From Minisyncoccota bacterium (lineage in GTDB: Bacteria; Patescibacteriota; Microgenomatia; UBA1400; PJMF01), in assembly GCA_018646985.1 (NCBI GenBank), contig JABGTR010000023.1, positions 1-41,307 on the forward strand: a DNA stretch of 41,307 nucleotides, in the 5' to 3' direction. Positions 9,262 through 18,213 of the stretch are shown piece by piece. Every line of letters begins with the position of its first letter. The stretch's first letter is position 1. Position numbers and translations under genes: made by a program. Under the pieces are notes generated by a model. The model had not been told where the DNA came from. It saw only the letters and a program-made list of their open reading frames with translations, and ran no database searches.

Positions 9262-9332
9262 AAAATGGTACCATTTTGGTACCAATATAAAGGATATGTA
9301 ACTGACCATTGGTAATCATACAATTTTTGTAT
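9262..9332. promoter_or_regulatory. Cluster of palindromes upstream of the HIT-family gene
   Basis: Perfect 16-bp AAAATGGTACCATTTT (9262-9277), TTGGTACCAA (9276-9285), ATACAA-ttt-TTGTAT (9318-9332); TATAAT at 9330-9335. Confidence 0.6.
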
Positions 9333-9368
9333 AATTCTAAAGGATAAAAAATAAATAAAGATCAAATT

Positions 9369-9833
9369 ATGAAAAATAAACACGTTGATCTAGATAATGC
9401 TCGAAATGATGAGCAACGAGTAATAATGCAAGAAATAATTGACGCTGATCACTGTCCCTTTTGCTTAGAAAATTTTGTTAAATACAACAACCAATCTTTT
9501 CTCAAAGAAACTGAGCACTGGTTTATCACTACTAACAAATGGCCTTATAAAAACACCAAGTATCATCTCCTCATCGTGCTTAAAAAGCATAAGGAAATGC
9601 TGAGTGAATTGACTGCTGTAGAGGGTGCTGAACTAATGGAAATTCTAGCCTTTGCGGAGGAATACACCCAAGCTCCTGGTGGTGGCTTTGCGATGCGCTT
9701 TGGCGACACAGATTACTCAGCTGGGACTGTCTCCCACCTCCATGCCCAATTCATCGTCCCCGATATAAATGCCCCAGGTTTCAAGCCCACTAGATTTAAG
9801 ATTGGGAAGGACAAGGTGAAACGCGAAGCGTAA
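9369..9833 (+). CDS. HIT-superfamily protein with HxHxQ active site
   Basis: DHCPFC N-terminus; SHLHAQFIVPD (third His replaced by Gln, as in GalT-branch enzymes). Confidence 0.85.
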   Translation: MKNKHVDLDNARNDEQRVIMQEIIDADHCPFCLENFVKYNNQSFLKETEHWFITTNKWPYKNTKYHLLIVLKKHKEMLSELTAVEGAELMEILAFAEEYTQAPGGGFAMRFGDTDYSAGTVSHLHAQFIVPDINAPGFKPTRFKIGKDKVKREA

Positions 9834-9835
9834 TT

Positions 9836-10687
9836 CTAGAGCTTAACCTTCACCAGCTCCACACCCTGGCTCTTCATCAACTCCGCTCCATCCAAGACTG
9901 AATAACCATCTTTGTAGAAGACTCTTTTGATGCCTGAGTAAGCCACTAGTCGTGCACAAAATGGACATGGGAAAGTCGTCGCATACAAATCTGCCCCTTT
10001 GAGTGAAATTCCTTCAGCAGCTGCTTTGGCAATTACCGCTTCCTCCGCATGCAGAGAACTGGAAACCTCCATCGCTTCACCCCTACTAAAATTTACCCTA
10101 GGGTCACCATTGATATACTGAATCTGATCTGAAGGAGCGTGTTTATTATGAGCAATTGAGATCAACTCACCATCTTTAGCCACCGCAGCGGCTGTTTGGC
10201 GCCACCAGTCAGCACTTTTTCCAGCTTCTTTAACTGCCCCTCCCATTAGTCTTTGATGTAATTCATCCACTGTCACTTCTTCATCTGGAGATACATCCTG
10301 TTTCTGCTTAGTTTTAGATCCACTCCAGCGCAAGAAAATTGAATCATACTTTATATCTTGCCCAGGAAAAAATTCTGCTTGCAACCAGTCGCTAATCTCA
10401 TCTTCTGGCATGATGATCTGCTGATACTCATCTAAGTCTTTTTTAAACTGCAGATGAATAATCTGGCGCTCTGGAAAGAGAGTTTGTAATGAATCTATAA
10501 TCTGCTTAGTTTCTAAAGCCCGAATATCTTTTTGGATAGATCTAAACTGCTCATCTAAAATTTCTTTATCAACAATTACTAAATCTGCCTCTGGGTATTT
10601 TTCAAAAAGATTAATGTAACCAGCATGAATCACCGGCACATAAGTCACAATTGCAGTTTTATTTGTCGCCATTTTTAAGCTCCTCAA
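9836..10687 (-). CDS. dCMP/cytidine deaminase-family protein with N-terminal nucleotidyltransferase-like extension; true start probably Met at 10672
   Basis: HAEEAVIAKAAAEG…TTFPCPFCARLVAYSGIKRVFY zinc motifs; N-terminal TYVPVIHAGYINLFEKY. Confidence 0.85.
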   Translation of the reverse strand: MRSLKMATNKTAIVTYVPVIHAGYINLFEKYPEADLVIVDKEILDEQFRSIQKDIRALETKQIIDSLQTLFPERQIIHLQFKKDLDEYQQIIMPEDEISDWLQAEFFPGQDIKYDSIFLRWSGSKTKQKQDVSPDEEVTVDELHQRLMGGAVKEAGKSADWWRQTAAAVAKDGELISIAHNKHAPSDQIQYINGDPRVNFSRGEAMEVSSSLHAEEAVIAKAAAEGISLKGADLYATTFPCPFCARLVAYSGIKRVFYKDGYSVLDGAELMKSQGVELVKVKL

Positions 10688-11225
10688 TCATCTCTTCCAT
10701 AACTTTTACAAATTTTTTACTGAGTGTCTTGGTGATCTCTTTGGCGGCTCCAATCTGTAAACGACGCAACTTAGCACTAGTAGAAGTCGTTGCCATTGGC
10801 TCCAGCACCACCACCTCTCCACAGATAGTCTGCAAATGATCAATTTGATCTTGAGTATATGTCTTGTCAGTAGCTATCAACACATCGGGTCTAATCAGCT
10901 CAATTAAATTATATTTAGGAACTTTTAATTTCTTTAAAACCACATAATCAACTGAGGATAAGAACATCATCATCTCCAGACGCTCTTCTTCTGGAACTAC
11001 TGGCCGATTGGGTCCCTTGCGTTTCTGAACCTTCTTATCACTATCTACCCCTACAATCAGCACGTCACCAAACTTTTTTGCTTCCTGACAGTAACGCCCA
11101 TGACCAATGTGAACCATGTCAAAACTACCCTGAGTTAAAACAATAGTCTTACCTTGTTTGCGCAATTTTTTAATAATTGGAATAATTTTTTGAGATTGAA
11201 GAATGACTTTATCTGATTTGATCAC
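10659..11225 (-). CDS. Cytidylyltransferase-like (RfaE2/TagD-type) nucleotidyltransferase
   Basis: GSFDMVHIGHGRYCQEAKKFGDVLIVGVDSD. Confidence 0.88.
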   Translation of the reverse strand: MIKSDKVILQSQKIIPIIKKLRKQGKTIVLTQGSFDMVHIGHGRYCQEAKKFGDVLIVGVDSDKKVQKRKGPNRPVVPEEERLEMMMFLSSVDYVVLKKLKVPKYNLIELIRPDVLIATDKTYTQDQIDHLQTICGEVVVLEPMATTSTSAKLRRLQIGAAKEITKTLSKKFVKVMEEMIEELKNGDK

Positions 11226-11243
11226 GAGTCTAATTGTACATAA

Positions 11244-11984
11244 TTAAATACTGTACGGCACCTGCTGCTTAAACTTCATCTGCTCGACTCGTTGAATCAC
11301 TTTTTGGATTAACTCTGGCTCGACCCCCTCGATTCCAATCGCTGCGACTGGTTTCTTCTCATCTATCAGCTGCGCCAATACTTGATCAGCCACTTCATAA
11401 GAAAAACCCAGCTCTTGCTCATCAGTTTGACCTGCCCATAGATCTGCTGAGGGTGACTTAGCTATTACTGATGCTGGCAAATTAAAAGTCTCAGCCAGTT
11501 GCCTAACCTGAGTTTTATATAAATGCGCAATTGGCTCTAAGTCACTAGCTTCATCTCCAAAACGAGTAAAATAACCCAAGTATTTCTCTGACTTATTCTC
11601 TGTTCCACAAACTAGAGCGTTATTTTTTTTGGCCAAATCATAAAGCATCATCATTCTAGTCCGAGCCATTAAGTTACCAAATCTAACTTTATCACTCATC
11701 TCCACTCCAGCTGTCTGAGCTGCTGCATCTACAACAGATTTAATATTAATAACTTGCCAATTCTCTTGAGGTATTTGGTTAAAATCCAAAATAAGTTTGC
11801 CATCACTTAAATCTTGATCACTATAAGGCAACATGACTGGAATAATATTATCTGCCCCCAGAGCTTGAGTTGCTAGAGTTAAGGATACAGCCGAGTCAAT
11901 CCCGCCAGAAACACCAATGACCGCCTTTTGTTTACTGGCATTTTTAAAAGTTTGAGCAAGAAACTGAGTGATCTCTTTTTTCAT
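11244..11984 (-). CDS. nadE: NAD+ synthetase (ammonia-dependent type)
   Basis: GVSGGIDSAVSLTLA P-loop; CGTENKSEKYLGYFTRFGDEASDLEPIAHLYKTQVRQLA. Confidence 0.95.
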   Translation of the reverse strand: MKKEITQFLAQTFKNASKQKAVIGVSGGIDSAVSLTLATQALGADNIIPVMLPYSDQDLSDGKLILDFNQIPQENWQVINIKSVVDAAAQTAGVEMSDKVRFGNLMARTRMMMLYDLAKKNNALVCGTENKSEKYLGYFTRFGDEASDLEPIAHLYKTQVRQLAETFNLPASVIAKSPSADLWAGQTDEQELGFSYEVADQVLAQLIDEKKPVAAIGIEGVEPELIQKVIQRVEQMKFKQQVPYSI

Positions 11985-12280
11985 GAATTCTTTACTCCCA
12001 CACTATAAATTAACGGAAATATTTTCTTGGCTTCGCCCCAAAATTTCTCTGACAGCTTTTCTGAGTATTTGCTGAAAGCACCTCTACCCATTGCCGAACA
12101 CAAACGCCGATCCCAATCCCGGATTACATCAACTACCTTCTGCCCCACCTGGTGAAACTCTACCCCATGTTTTTTTTGGTCAGCCTCATAATCTTGGTGA
12201 ACCTGCAAAAACTCTGCAAATAACTCTTTGTTTTGCTCCTGCATTTTAGAAAAATATTCTTTGTATTTGGTGGCAGCCAT
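11981..12280 (-). CDS. Hypothetical protein
   Basis: ORF overlapping the nadE start by 4 bp, lying between nadD and nadE. Confidence 0.7.
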   Translation of the reverse strand: MAATKYKEYFSKMQEQNKELFAEFLQVHQDYEADQKKHGVEFHQVGQKVVDVIRDWDRRLCSAMGRGAFSKYSEKLSEKFWGEAKKIFPLIYSVGVKNS

Positions 12281-12291
12281 GGTGAGATCCC

Positions 12292-12852
12292 TTACTGATA
12301 AAGTTTATTCTCTTTAATATACTCAGCTATTTTTAGATCTACTAGCCCAGAAATACCTTCTCCCTTATCTAAAGCCCGACGAACTTTTGTCGATGAAGCT
12401 ACTACCTCTGGAAAACCGATCAATAAATTTATTCCCGCGAATGATTGCTCCAAAACAAATCCTTGTCTAGGATAAACATGAACTCCAAACTCACTGATGA
12501 TCTGCTGATAAAAATCCCAATCACCAAAAGTAGGTAAATTATCAGCTCCAATCACCCATGAAAAATCATGTTCTGGATAATTTTTGGCAAATTCAACTAA
12601 AGTTGGATAAGTAAAACTAACATCTTGATACTCCATCAACTTGGTTCCTGGTGTCAAAATCAACTCGACCATTTTTTTACGGTGCTCGTAAGCAGCCATC
12701 TGCCATTTTCCCAATCTGTCTGCCCAAGGGTGAGTGTAGACAGGGATATACCAAACTTCATCCACAATGGAGTGCTCGATCATTTTCTGCGCAATTTGCT
12801 GATGTCCAAGATGGGGTGGATCAAATGCTCCACCAAAGAGTGCGACTTTCAT
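12292..12852 (-). CDS. nadD: Nicotinate-nucleotide adenylyltransferase
   Basis: GGAFDPPHLGHQQIA; WVIGADNLPTFGDW; SSTKVR. Confidence 0.93.
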   Translation of the reverse strand: MKVALFGGAFDPPHLGHQQIAQKMIEHSIVDEVWYIPVYTHPWADRLGKWQMAAYEHRKKMVELILTPGTKLMEYQDVSFTYPTLVEFAKNYPEHDFSWVIGADNLPTFGDWDFYQQIISEFGVHVYPRQGFVLEQSFAGINLLIGFPEVVASSTKVRRALDKGEGISGLVDLKIAEYIKENKLYQ

Positions 12853-12861
12853 AGCTGGTGC

Positions 12862-15066
12862 TTATTTCTTTTTGCTCTTTTTAGTTTTTTTAGCAGGAGC
12901 TTTCTTAGTCGTTTTTTTAACCTTACCCTTAGTGCTTTTTTTCTTACTTGCTGCTCGAGCTTTTTTGCGTTCTTCTCTGGCTTTTTGCTGAATGGCCCAT
13001 TCTTCTTTAGTAACTCTCAAGTCAGGATCTGGTTTTCCCCAACTGGCCCAGTCACATTTTGGATAGTTGCCGCAGCCATAGAAAGATTTTCCCCAACGGC
13101 TAGGCTTAACCACCACGTCTCCTTTTTGACACAATGGGCACAACTGACCCTCCAACTTCTCAACAATGTTCTCAGTAAACTTACAGTCTGGGAAACGACT
13201 ACAGCTAATGAACTTGCCAAAGCGACCAGTTCTAATTACTAACTCACCGCGTTCATCTTTGTTCTCTGCCTTGCCGCAGTCAGGACATGGTTTGTCTAGC
13301 TTCTCAACTGGAATTTTAGTTCTTTCAGCATTTTCTGAGACCTCACCAATCTTCTTCTCAAAAGGCTTGTAGAATGCCCCCATCACTTTGCGCCACTCTT
13401 TTTCTCCACGGGCAATTCTGTCCAAATCTTCTTCCATCTCGGCAGTAAAATCATAATCTACAATATCAGCAAAATTTTTGACTAAGAAATCACTGACCGT
13501 AGTTCCAATCGAGGTAGGCTTAAACTTCTTATCCTCTCGCTCGACATAACCACGATCTTGAATAACTGAAATAATACTGGCATAAGTACTTGGTCTACCA
13601 ATGCCTAGTTTTTCAAGTTCTTTAACCAAACTAGCATCGTTGAAACGAGCTGGTGGCTGAGTAAATTTCTGAGCTGTATTTAGATCCTGATAAAAAAGAT
13701 CTTGCTCCTCTTTCACATCAGGTAAAATCTTGTCGGTTCCACTGGGGAACAACTTCATCCAACCATCAAATTTTAAAATAGAACCAGAGGTTTTGAGAGT
13801 TGCTTCTTTAAACACTTGGCTATCTTGAGCGGTGGCAGTAATTAAAATCTTAGTCTGATCATAAATTGCTCGGCTCATTTGGCTGGATACAAATCTACGC
13901 CAGATTAAATCATAAAGACGAGCGTGACGATCAGTAAATTTCGAGCTCCGACCTAAAATATCATCACCTGACAACTTCACATCTGTGACTCTGACTGCCT
14001 CATGAGCTTCTTGGGCATTTTTAGCCTTACTCTTAAAAACTGGTGCCTTCTCCGGTAAATACTCGTCACCATAAGTAGCTTTAATATGATCCTTAGCCAT
14101 CGCTAGAGCTTGGTTAGACAAGGTAACTGAGTCAGTTCGGTGATAGGTAATCAAACCTTCTTCGTAGAGATGCTGAGCCATCATCATGGTTTGCTTACTA
14201 GTCATGCCTAATCTAGTAGCTGCTTGCTGCTGCAGGGTTGAAGTTGTAAAAGGAGCTAAACTCCAACGACGACGTTCTTTTCTATCGACATCACTGATCT
14301 GGTATTGAGCTGTTTTCAGCGCTTCAGCTACACCAGTCACGTCTGCTTCACTAATCGGCTCGTACTTACCCTGGTCAAGCTTCATCACTCTAGAAATCAA
14401 AATATTTGAAGATAACTCTTCTGGGGCCTTGCCTTCCACAAAAACTTGAGCTGCTGGCTGGTCTTCGACATTAACTGCCACATCTACTTCCCAATACTCA
14501 TCTGGCTTAAAGGCTTCAATTTCCTTTTCTCGCTCGACAATCAAACGCAAAGCTGGCGACTGAACTCTTCCAGCCGATAAACCTCGTCTAATTTTTTTCC
14601 ATAAAACTGGAGAGATTTTATAACCCACTAGCCTATCCAAAATTCTTCTGGCTTGTTGAGCATCAACTAAATTTAAAGCAATCTTGCCTGGTTTTTTCAT
14701 GGCCGCTAAAACTGCGGTCTTGGTTATTTCGTTAAAAGTAACTCTAATAAATTCTGGTTTGTTCTTATCTTTACTACTCTCAATAATATATTTAACATGC
14801 CAAGCGATTGCCTCCCCCTCACGGTCAGGGTCCATCGCTAGGTAAACTTTATCAGCAGATTTGGCGATTCTTTTTAAATTGTTAGCTATTTTTTTCTTAC
14901 CATCAACTACTTCATAAGTTGGCTCAAAGTTATTCTCAACATCAACACCCAACTTCTTTGGTAAATCACGAATATGACCTACTGAAGCCTCCACCTGAAA
15001 ACCTGCGCCTAAAAAAGATTTCAATTTTTTAGTTTTAGCAGGAGATTCGACGATAACTAGATTCAT
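12862..15066 (-). CDS. topA: DNA topoisomerase I (type IA) with two Cys4 zinc fingers and Lys-rich tail
   Basis: LVIVESPAKTKKL; MDPDREGEAIAWH; active-site GLITYHRTDS; CPDC…C, CPLC…C. Confidence 0.97.
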   Translation of the reverse strand: MNLVIVESPAKTKKLKSFLGAGFQVEASVGHIRDLPKKLGVDVENNFEPTYEVVDGKKKIANNLKRIAKSADKVYLAMDPDREGEAIAWHVKYIIESSKDKNKPEFIRVTFNEITKTAVLAAMKKPGKIALNLVDAQQARRILDRLVGYKISPVLWKKIRRGLSAGRVQSPALRLIVEREKEIEAFKPDEYWEVDVAVNVEDQPAAQVFVEGKAPEELSSNILISRVMKLDQGKYEPISEADVTGVAEALKTAQYQISDVDRKERRRWSLAPFTTSTLQQQAATRLGMTSKQTMMMAQHLYEEGLITYHRTDSVTLSNQALAMAKDHIKATYGDEYLPEKAPVFKSKAKNAQEAHEAVRVTDVKLSGDDILGRSSKFTDRHARLYDLIWRRFVSSQMSRAIYDQTKILITATAQDSQVFKEATLKTSGSILKFDGWMKLFPSGTDKILPDVKEEQDLFYQDLNTAQKFTQPPARFNDASLVKELEKLGIGRPSTYASIISVIQDRGYVEREDKKFKPTSIGTTVSDFLVKNFADIVDYDFTAEMEEDLDRIARGEKEWRKVMGAFYKPFEKKIGEVSENAERTKIPVEKLDKPCPDCGKAENKDERGELVIRTGRFGKFISCSRFPDCKFTENIVEKLEGQLCPLCQKGDVVVKPSRWGKSFYGCGNYPKCDWASWGKPDPDLRVTKEEWAIQQKAREERKKARAASKKKSTKGKVKKTTKKAPAKKTKKSKKK

Positions 15067-15146
15067 ATTACGGGCCCTGTTTTTTCAAGTGATAACGAAG
15101 AAAAAATAGCTGGCACGCAAAATGAGTTGTATTTATTCATAGTGAT

Positions 15147-16277
15147 TTATTGTACACCATTGGCATTTTTGACAAACCAAGTGTTGTGTTGTTTTTGTAA
15201 GTACCCTTCTAACTCTAACAAAGAAAGGGCTGTGTTTAAATCTGAAATTTTTAATTCAAGTTGCTTGGCTAAATCATCGGTTGAAAGCGGCTGGTTTAAT
15301 AAATGCCTATATATTTTTTGTTGAAACTCATCTCTGAAACTAGGTTGGCCAATGATTGCATCAACCGGAACAACCTTGCTCCAACCCATCCCGTAAACAC
15401 CCGCTTCCTCCAAAACTTCTCGAGCAGAAGTCACTAGTCTTGCTCCCTGGTTTATCAACCATTTGGTGCCCTCACTATAACGATTGGTGATTGGACCAGG
15501 CACAGCACAAATACCTCGGCCATACTCACCTGCAAACCCAGCGGTAATATGGCTACCACTTTTTTGAGCTGCCTCAATCACTAGTGTAGCCAGTGACATC
15601 CCAGCCACAATTCTATTTCTCTCGGGGAAGTTTCCTTTATGACCACTCACCCAAGGTGGGTACTCAGTCACAAAACAATTGCCTTTAGCCAACATTTTAT
15701 CGAAGAATTTTTTGTTTCCAGCTGGATAAAGATGATTAAATCCATAACCAAGTACCCCAACTGTATAGCCATCATGGGCCACTGCTTGCTGATGAGCGCA
15801 GGTGTCTACTCCATACATGAAACCTGACACAATCGTAGCTTGTGAGGCTACTAATTCTGGAACTAATTGCTTACAAACAGTACGACCATAACCCGAAATC
15901 TTTCTGGTGCCTACTACCGCTATAGGCCTCTTATTTACCCCCTGAAGACTTCCTTTTACATACAATATTAGTGGCTTATCATCAATGTTTTTTAGTAATT
16001 TAGGGTACCTTTTATCTTCACTAGTGATGACACTAATATTTTTCTGATCTAACCACCCGATATAACTTTCGGGTGTAAAGCGTTTTTTGAAATTTCTTAA
16101 TCCTTGCTGCTGCTTACTATTTAACTTACATAACTGCCAAATTTGAGCTGGCTGCTGTTGCCAAAAGTCTTCTAGTGAAACATCTAACTCTCCTAGTTTT
16201 TTAAAAACATTCCTTAAAGTCTTTCGCCCAATCCCATCCACTGCCAAAATAGCTGCAAAAAACTGTTTATCTTCCAT
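15147..16277 (-). CDS. dprA: DNA processing protein DprA/Smf
   Basis: VVGTRKISGYG, VSGFMYGVDTCAHQQA, FPERNRIVAG Rossmann-like motifs. Confidence 0.95.
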   Translation of the reverse strand: MEDKQFFAAILAVDGIGRKTLRNVFKKLGELDVSLEDFWQQQPAQIWQLCKLNSKQQQGLRNFKKRFTPESYIGWLDQKNISVITSEDKRYPKLLKNIDDKPLILYVKGSLQGVNKRPIAVVGTRKISGYGRTVCKQLVPELVASQATIVSGFMYGVDTCAHQQAVAHDGYTVGVLGYGFNHLYPAGNKKFFDKMLAKGNCFVTEYPPWVSGHKGNFPERNRIVAGMSLATLVIEAAQKSGSHITAGFAGEYGRGICAVPGPITNRYSEGTKWLINQGARLVTSAREVLEEAGVYGMGWSKVVPVDAIIGQPSFRDEFQQKIYRHLLNQPLSTDDLAKQLELKISDLNTALSLLELEGYLQKQHNTWFVKNANGVQ

Positions 16278-16299
16278 TAGTTTAAATTAACCCACCAAG

Positions 16300-16321
16300 C
16301 CTACCGCAAGTGTAGTAAAAG
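16300..16321 (-). repeat. Family-2 repeat, copy B
   Basis: cctaccgcaagtgtagtaaaag; immediately past the HigA stop; 731 bp from copy C. Confidence 0.75.
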
Positions 16322-16331
16322 TCCAATTAGT

Positions 16332-16631
16332 CTAAATACCAGAGAACTTCAAACTCACCCTACCACCAAATACACTAGCAAATCTTTTTAGAAAAGATAA
16401 ACTAGGGGTTGTCTGCATGTTTTCTACCCTAGAGATCACCGATTGTTTGGTATCCATTTTTAGCGCCAACTCTTTTTGAGTTAGATTATGCTTTATTCTG
16501 GCCTCTATCATCGCTTTTGCAGCCTCATACTCTGGACGAAACTCTTTTAAGAGCCTCCTATGTTCAGGATCTTTTCTCAATTCTTTTTTATGATCTTCCC
16601 AAGGATAGAGTTTTTTTAGATTTATTTTCAT
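16332..16631 (-). CDS. HigA-like antitoxin (XRE HTH)
   Basis: NLTQKELALKMDTKQSVISRVENMQTTPSLSFLKRFA. Confidence 0.88.
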   Translation of the reverse strand: MKINLKKLYPWEDHKKELRKDPEHRRLLKEFRPEYEAAKAMIEARIKHNLTQKELALKMDTKQSVISRVENMQTTPSLSFLKRFASVFGGRVSLKFSGI

Positions 16632-16666
16632 AATTAGAAAATATCACAATTTTGCGATAAAAACAA

Positions 16667-17029
16667 CTAGTTTTCTACCTCTCTGAGTCTCTGTAGTGCT
16701 ACTCCAATTTCTTTCTCTGGAGTTCTTTGCGTTTTCTTTATAAATCCATGTAAGATTACAAAATATCCTTGTAAATATGCTGTGTAGAATATTCTAATTG
16801 TTCTTTTTGATCTAACTCTTAATTCCCACAATGATGTATTTCTAATTTTTTTAGTATGAGGCATGCCTATTTGAGAGCCATATTCTTCTAGCAATTTGAG
16901 CAAGTAATCTACTTTTATTTTTTCTCTTGGCTCCAGAGAGTTAATGAAATCAACAGTTGGCCTCTTTCCTGATTTTGATAAGTAATAATAAATTTTAAAA
17001 ACAGACACAAAAAGAGTATCTAAAACCAA
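16667..17029 (-). CDS. HigB/RelE-type toxin (phage Gp49-like); start probably downstream of the called TTG
   Basis: KIYYYLSKSGKRPTVDFINSL…MPHTKKIRNTSLWELRVRSKRTIRIFYTAYLQGYFVILHGFIKKTQRTP. Confidence 0.88.
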   Translation of the reverse strand: MVLDTLFVSVFKIYYYLSKSGKRPTVDFINSLEPREKIKVDYLLKLLEEYGSQIGMPHTKKIRNTSLWELRVRSKRTIRIFYTAYLQGYFVILHGFIKKTQRTPEKEIGVALQRLREVEN

Positions 17030-17030
17030 G

Positions 17031-17052
17031 CCTAACTCAAGCGTAGTAAAAG
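17031..17052 (-). repeat. Family-2 repeat, copy C
   Basis: cctaactcaagcgtagtaaaag; 3 mismatches to copy B; just past the stop of the 17063 gene. Confidence 0.75.
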
Positions 17053-17062
17053 TGAAAATAGT

Positions 17063-18202
17063 TTAAACAGATTCTGTTTCAGAGGTAATTTTTGCAAATG
17101 ATTTCTCAAGACTAATAAGATTCTGTAGAACCAGAGCATCTGTCATCGCTTTATTTGGTCCATGCCCTGGCCCATAAATGACAAACTCTGCTGCTGTTAA
17201 TAATGAAAGAACTTTCACATCAACTGCCTCTAGCATTGAAAGCAAATAAGCAGCGTGGTAAATCTTGCCTACCTGATTAATTAAAGATGTATCAGCCCAA
17301 AAATTATGCTCCTGCCCTGATATTTTTAAAATGCCAGAAAAGATACCTGCAACTCTACTAAAAATACCTCGATGAGGACTGACTTTTTCTGAAAGATCTT
17401 GATAGCCTTGATATGGAGAAAACTCATCTAACATATTAGTTTGCATCCATTTTCCAGCTTGTTTAACCCGCTCTTCTTCTCTGGTTATATATTTGCAAAA
17501 ATTAGCTAACATATTCCATGTTTGATTAAGATCACCTTGATACTTACCTATAAGGTGAGTAATGGCTAATGAAAGGGACTGAGGCTCACCAGCTTCAGCT
17601 GCAGTCTGCTCATACAAATCAGCAAGCTCTAAATAAATTGGCTCATTCTGGTCATCAATACTCTCTAAACCCATTTTTCTAAAACCAGCACTGTTAACAT
17701 AGCCATAAGCATCGCCAATTTTAAGCTTGACTTGAGGTTCAACTTTAGAAAAAACTAAAGACCTTAAAACTGTAATTAGTACTCCCTTAGCATCTAATTT
17801 TCCTTTTAAGTTTAGTTTAGTAACATAACCAATTGCTTCACGAAGTGTTTTTCCCAATAACTGTGGACCTAATTTTTCTGCATATGGAATTGAGTCTAGT
17901 TCTTCTTTAGTTAACTCCTCATTTAGCATTTCTTTAAACTTTTCTAAGGTCAAAAACCCTTCTAAGCGCTGGTATTGGAGTGGAGTCTCTGGGTTCTCTG
18001 CTTGAAACTGAGCAATTCCTTCACCAATAACATCAGAAAAACTACGGAATTTTGGATTTTCTTTAAAAGAAGGCTTCTCTTCTCGTCTTATGGCATGATC
18101 AGTGCGAGCTATCCATAAATTAACGCGAGCAATTAACCCTAATAGGTCGTGAGCAAACTTGTCACTCCCCTCATGTTCATGATTGCTGTTTATTTCATTC
18201 AT
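17063..18202 (-). CDS. Hypothetical protein
   Basis: 379-aa ORF downstream of mrdA. Confidence 0.75.
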   Translation of the reverse strand: MNEINSNHEHEGSDKFAHDLLGLIARVNLWIARTDHAIRREEKPSFKENPKFRSFSDVIGEGIAQFQAENPETPLQYQRLEGFLTLEKFKEMLNEELTKEELDSIPYAEKLGPQLLGKTLREAIGYVTKLNLKGKLDAKGVLITVLRSLVFSKVEPQVKLKIGDAYGYVNSAGFRKMGLESIDDQNEPIYLELADLYEQTAAEAGEPQSLSLAITHLIGKYQGDLNQTWNMLANFCKYITREEERVKQAGKWMQTNMLDEFSPYQGYQDLSEKVSPHRGIFSRVAGIFSGILKISGQEHNFWADTSLINQVGKIYHAAYLLSMLEAVDVKVLSLLTAAEFVIYGPGHGPNKAMTDALVLQNLISLEKSFAKITSETESV

Positions 18203-18213
18203 ATTAAAGTCGC

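Noticed and set aside
12625-13242. 205-aa plus-strand ORF
   Set aside because: Antisense to nadD and the topA 3' end; no recognisable domain; shadow ORF.
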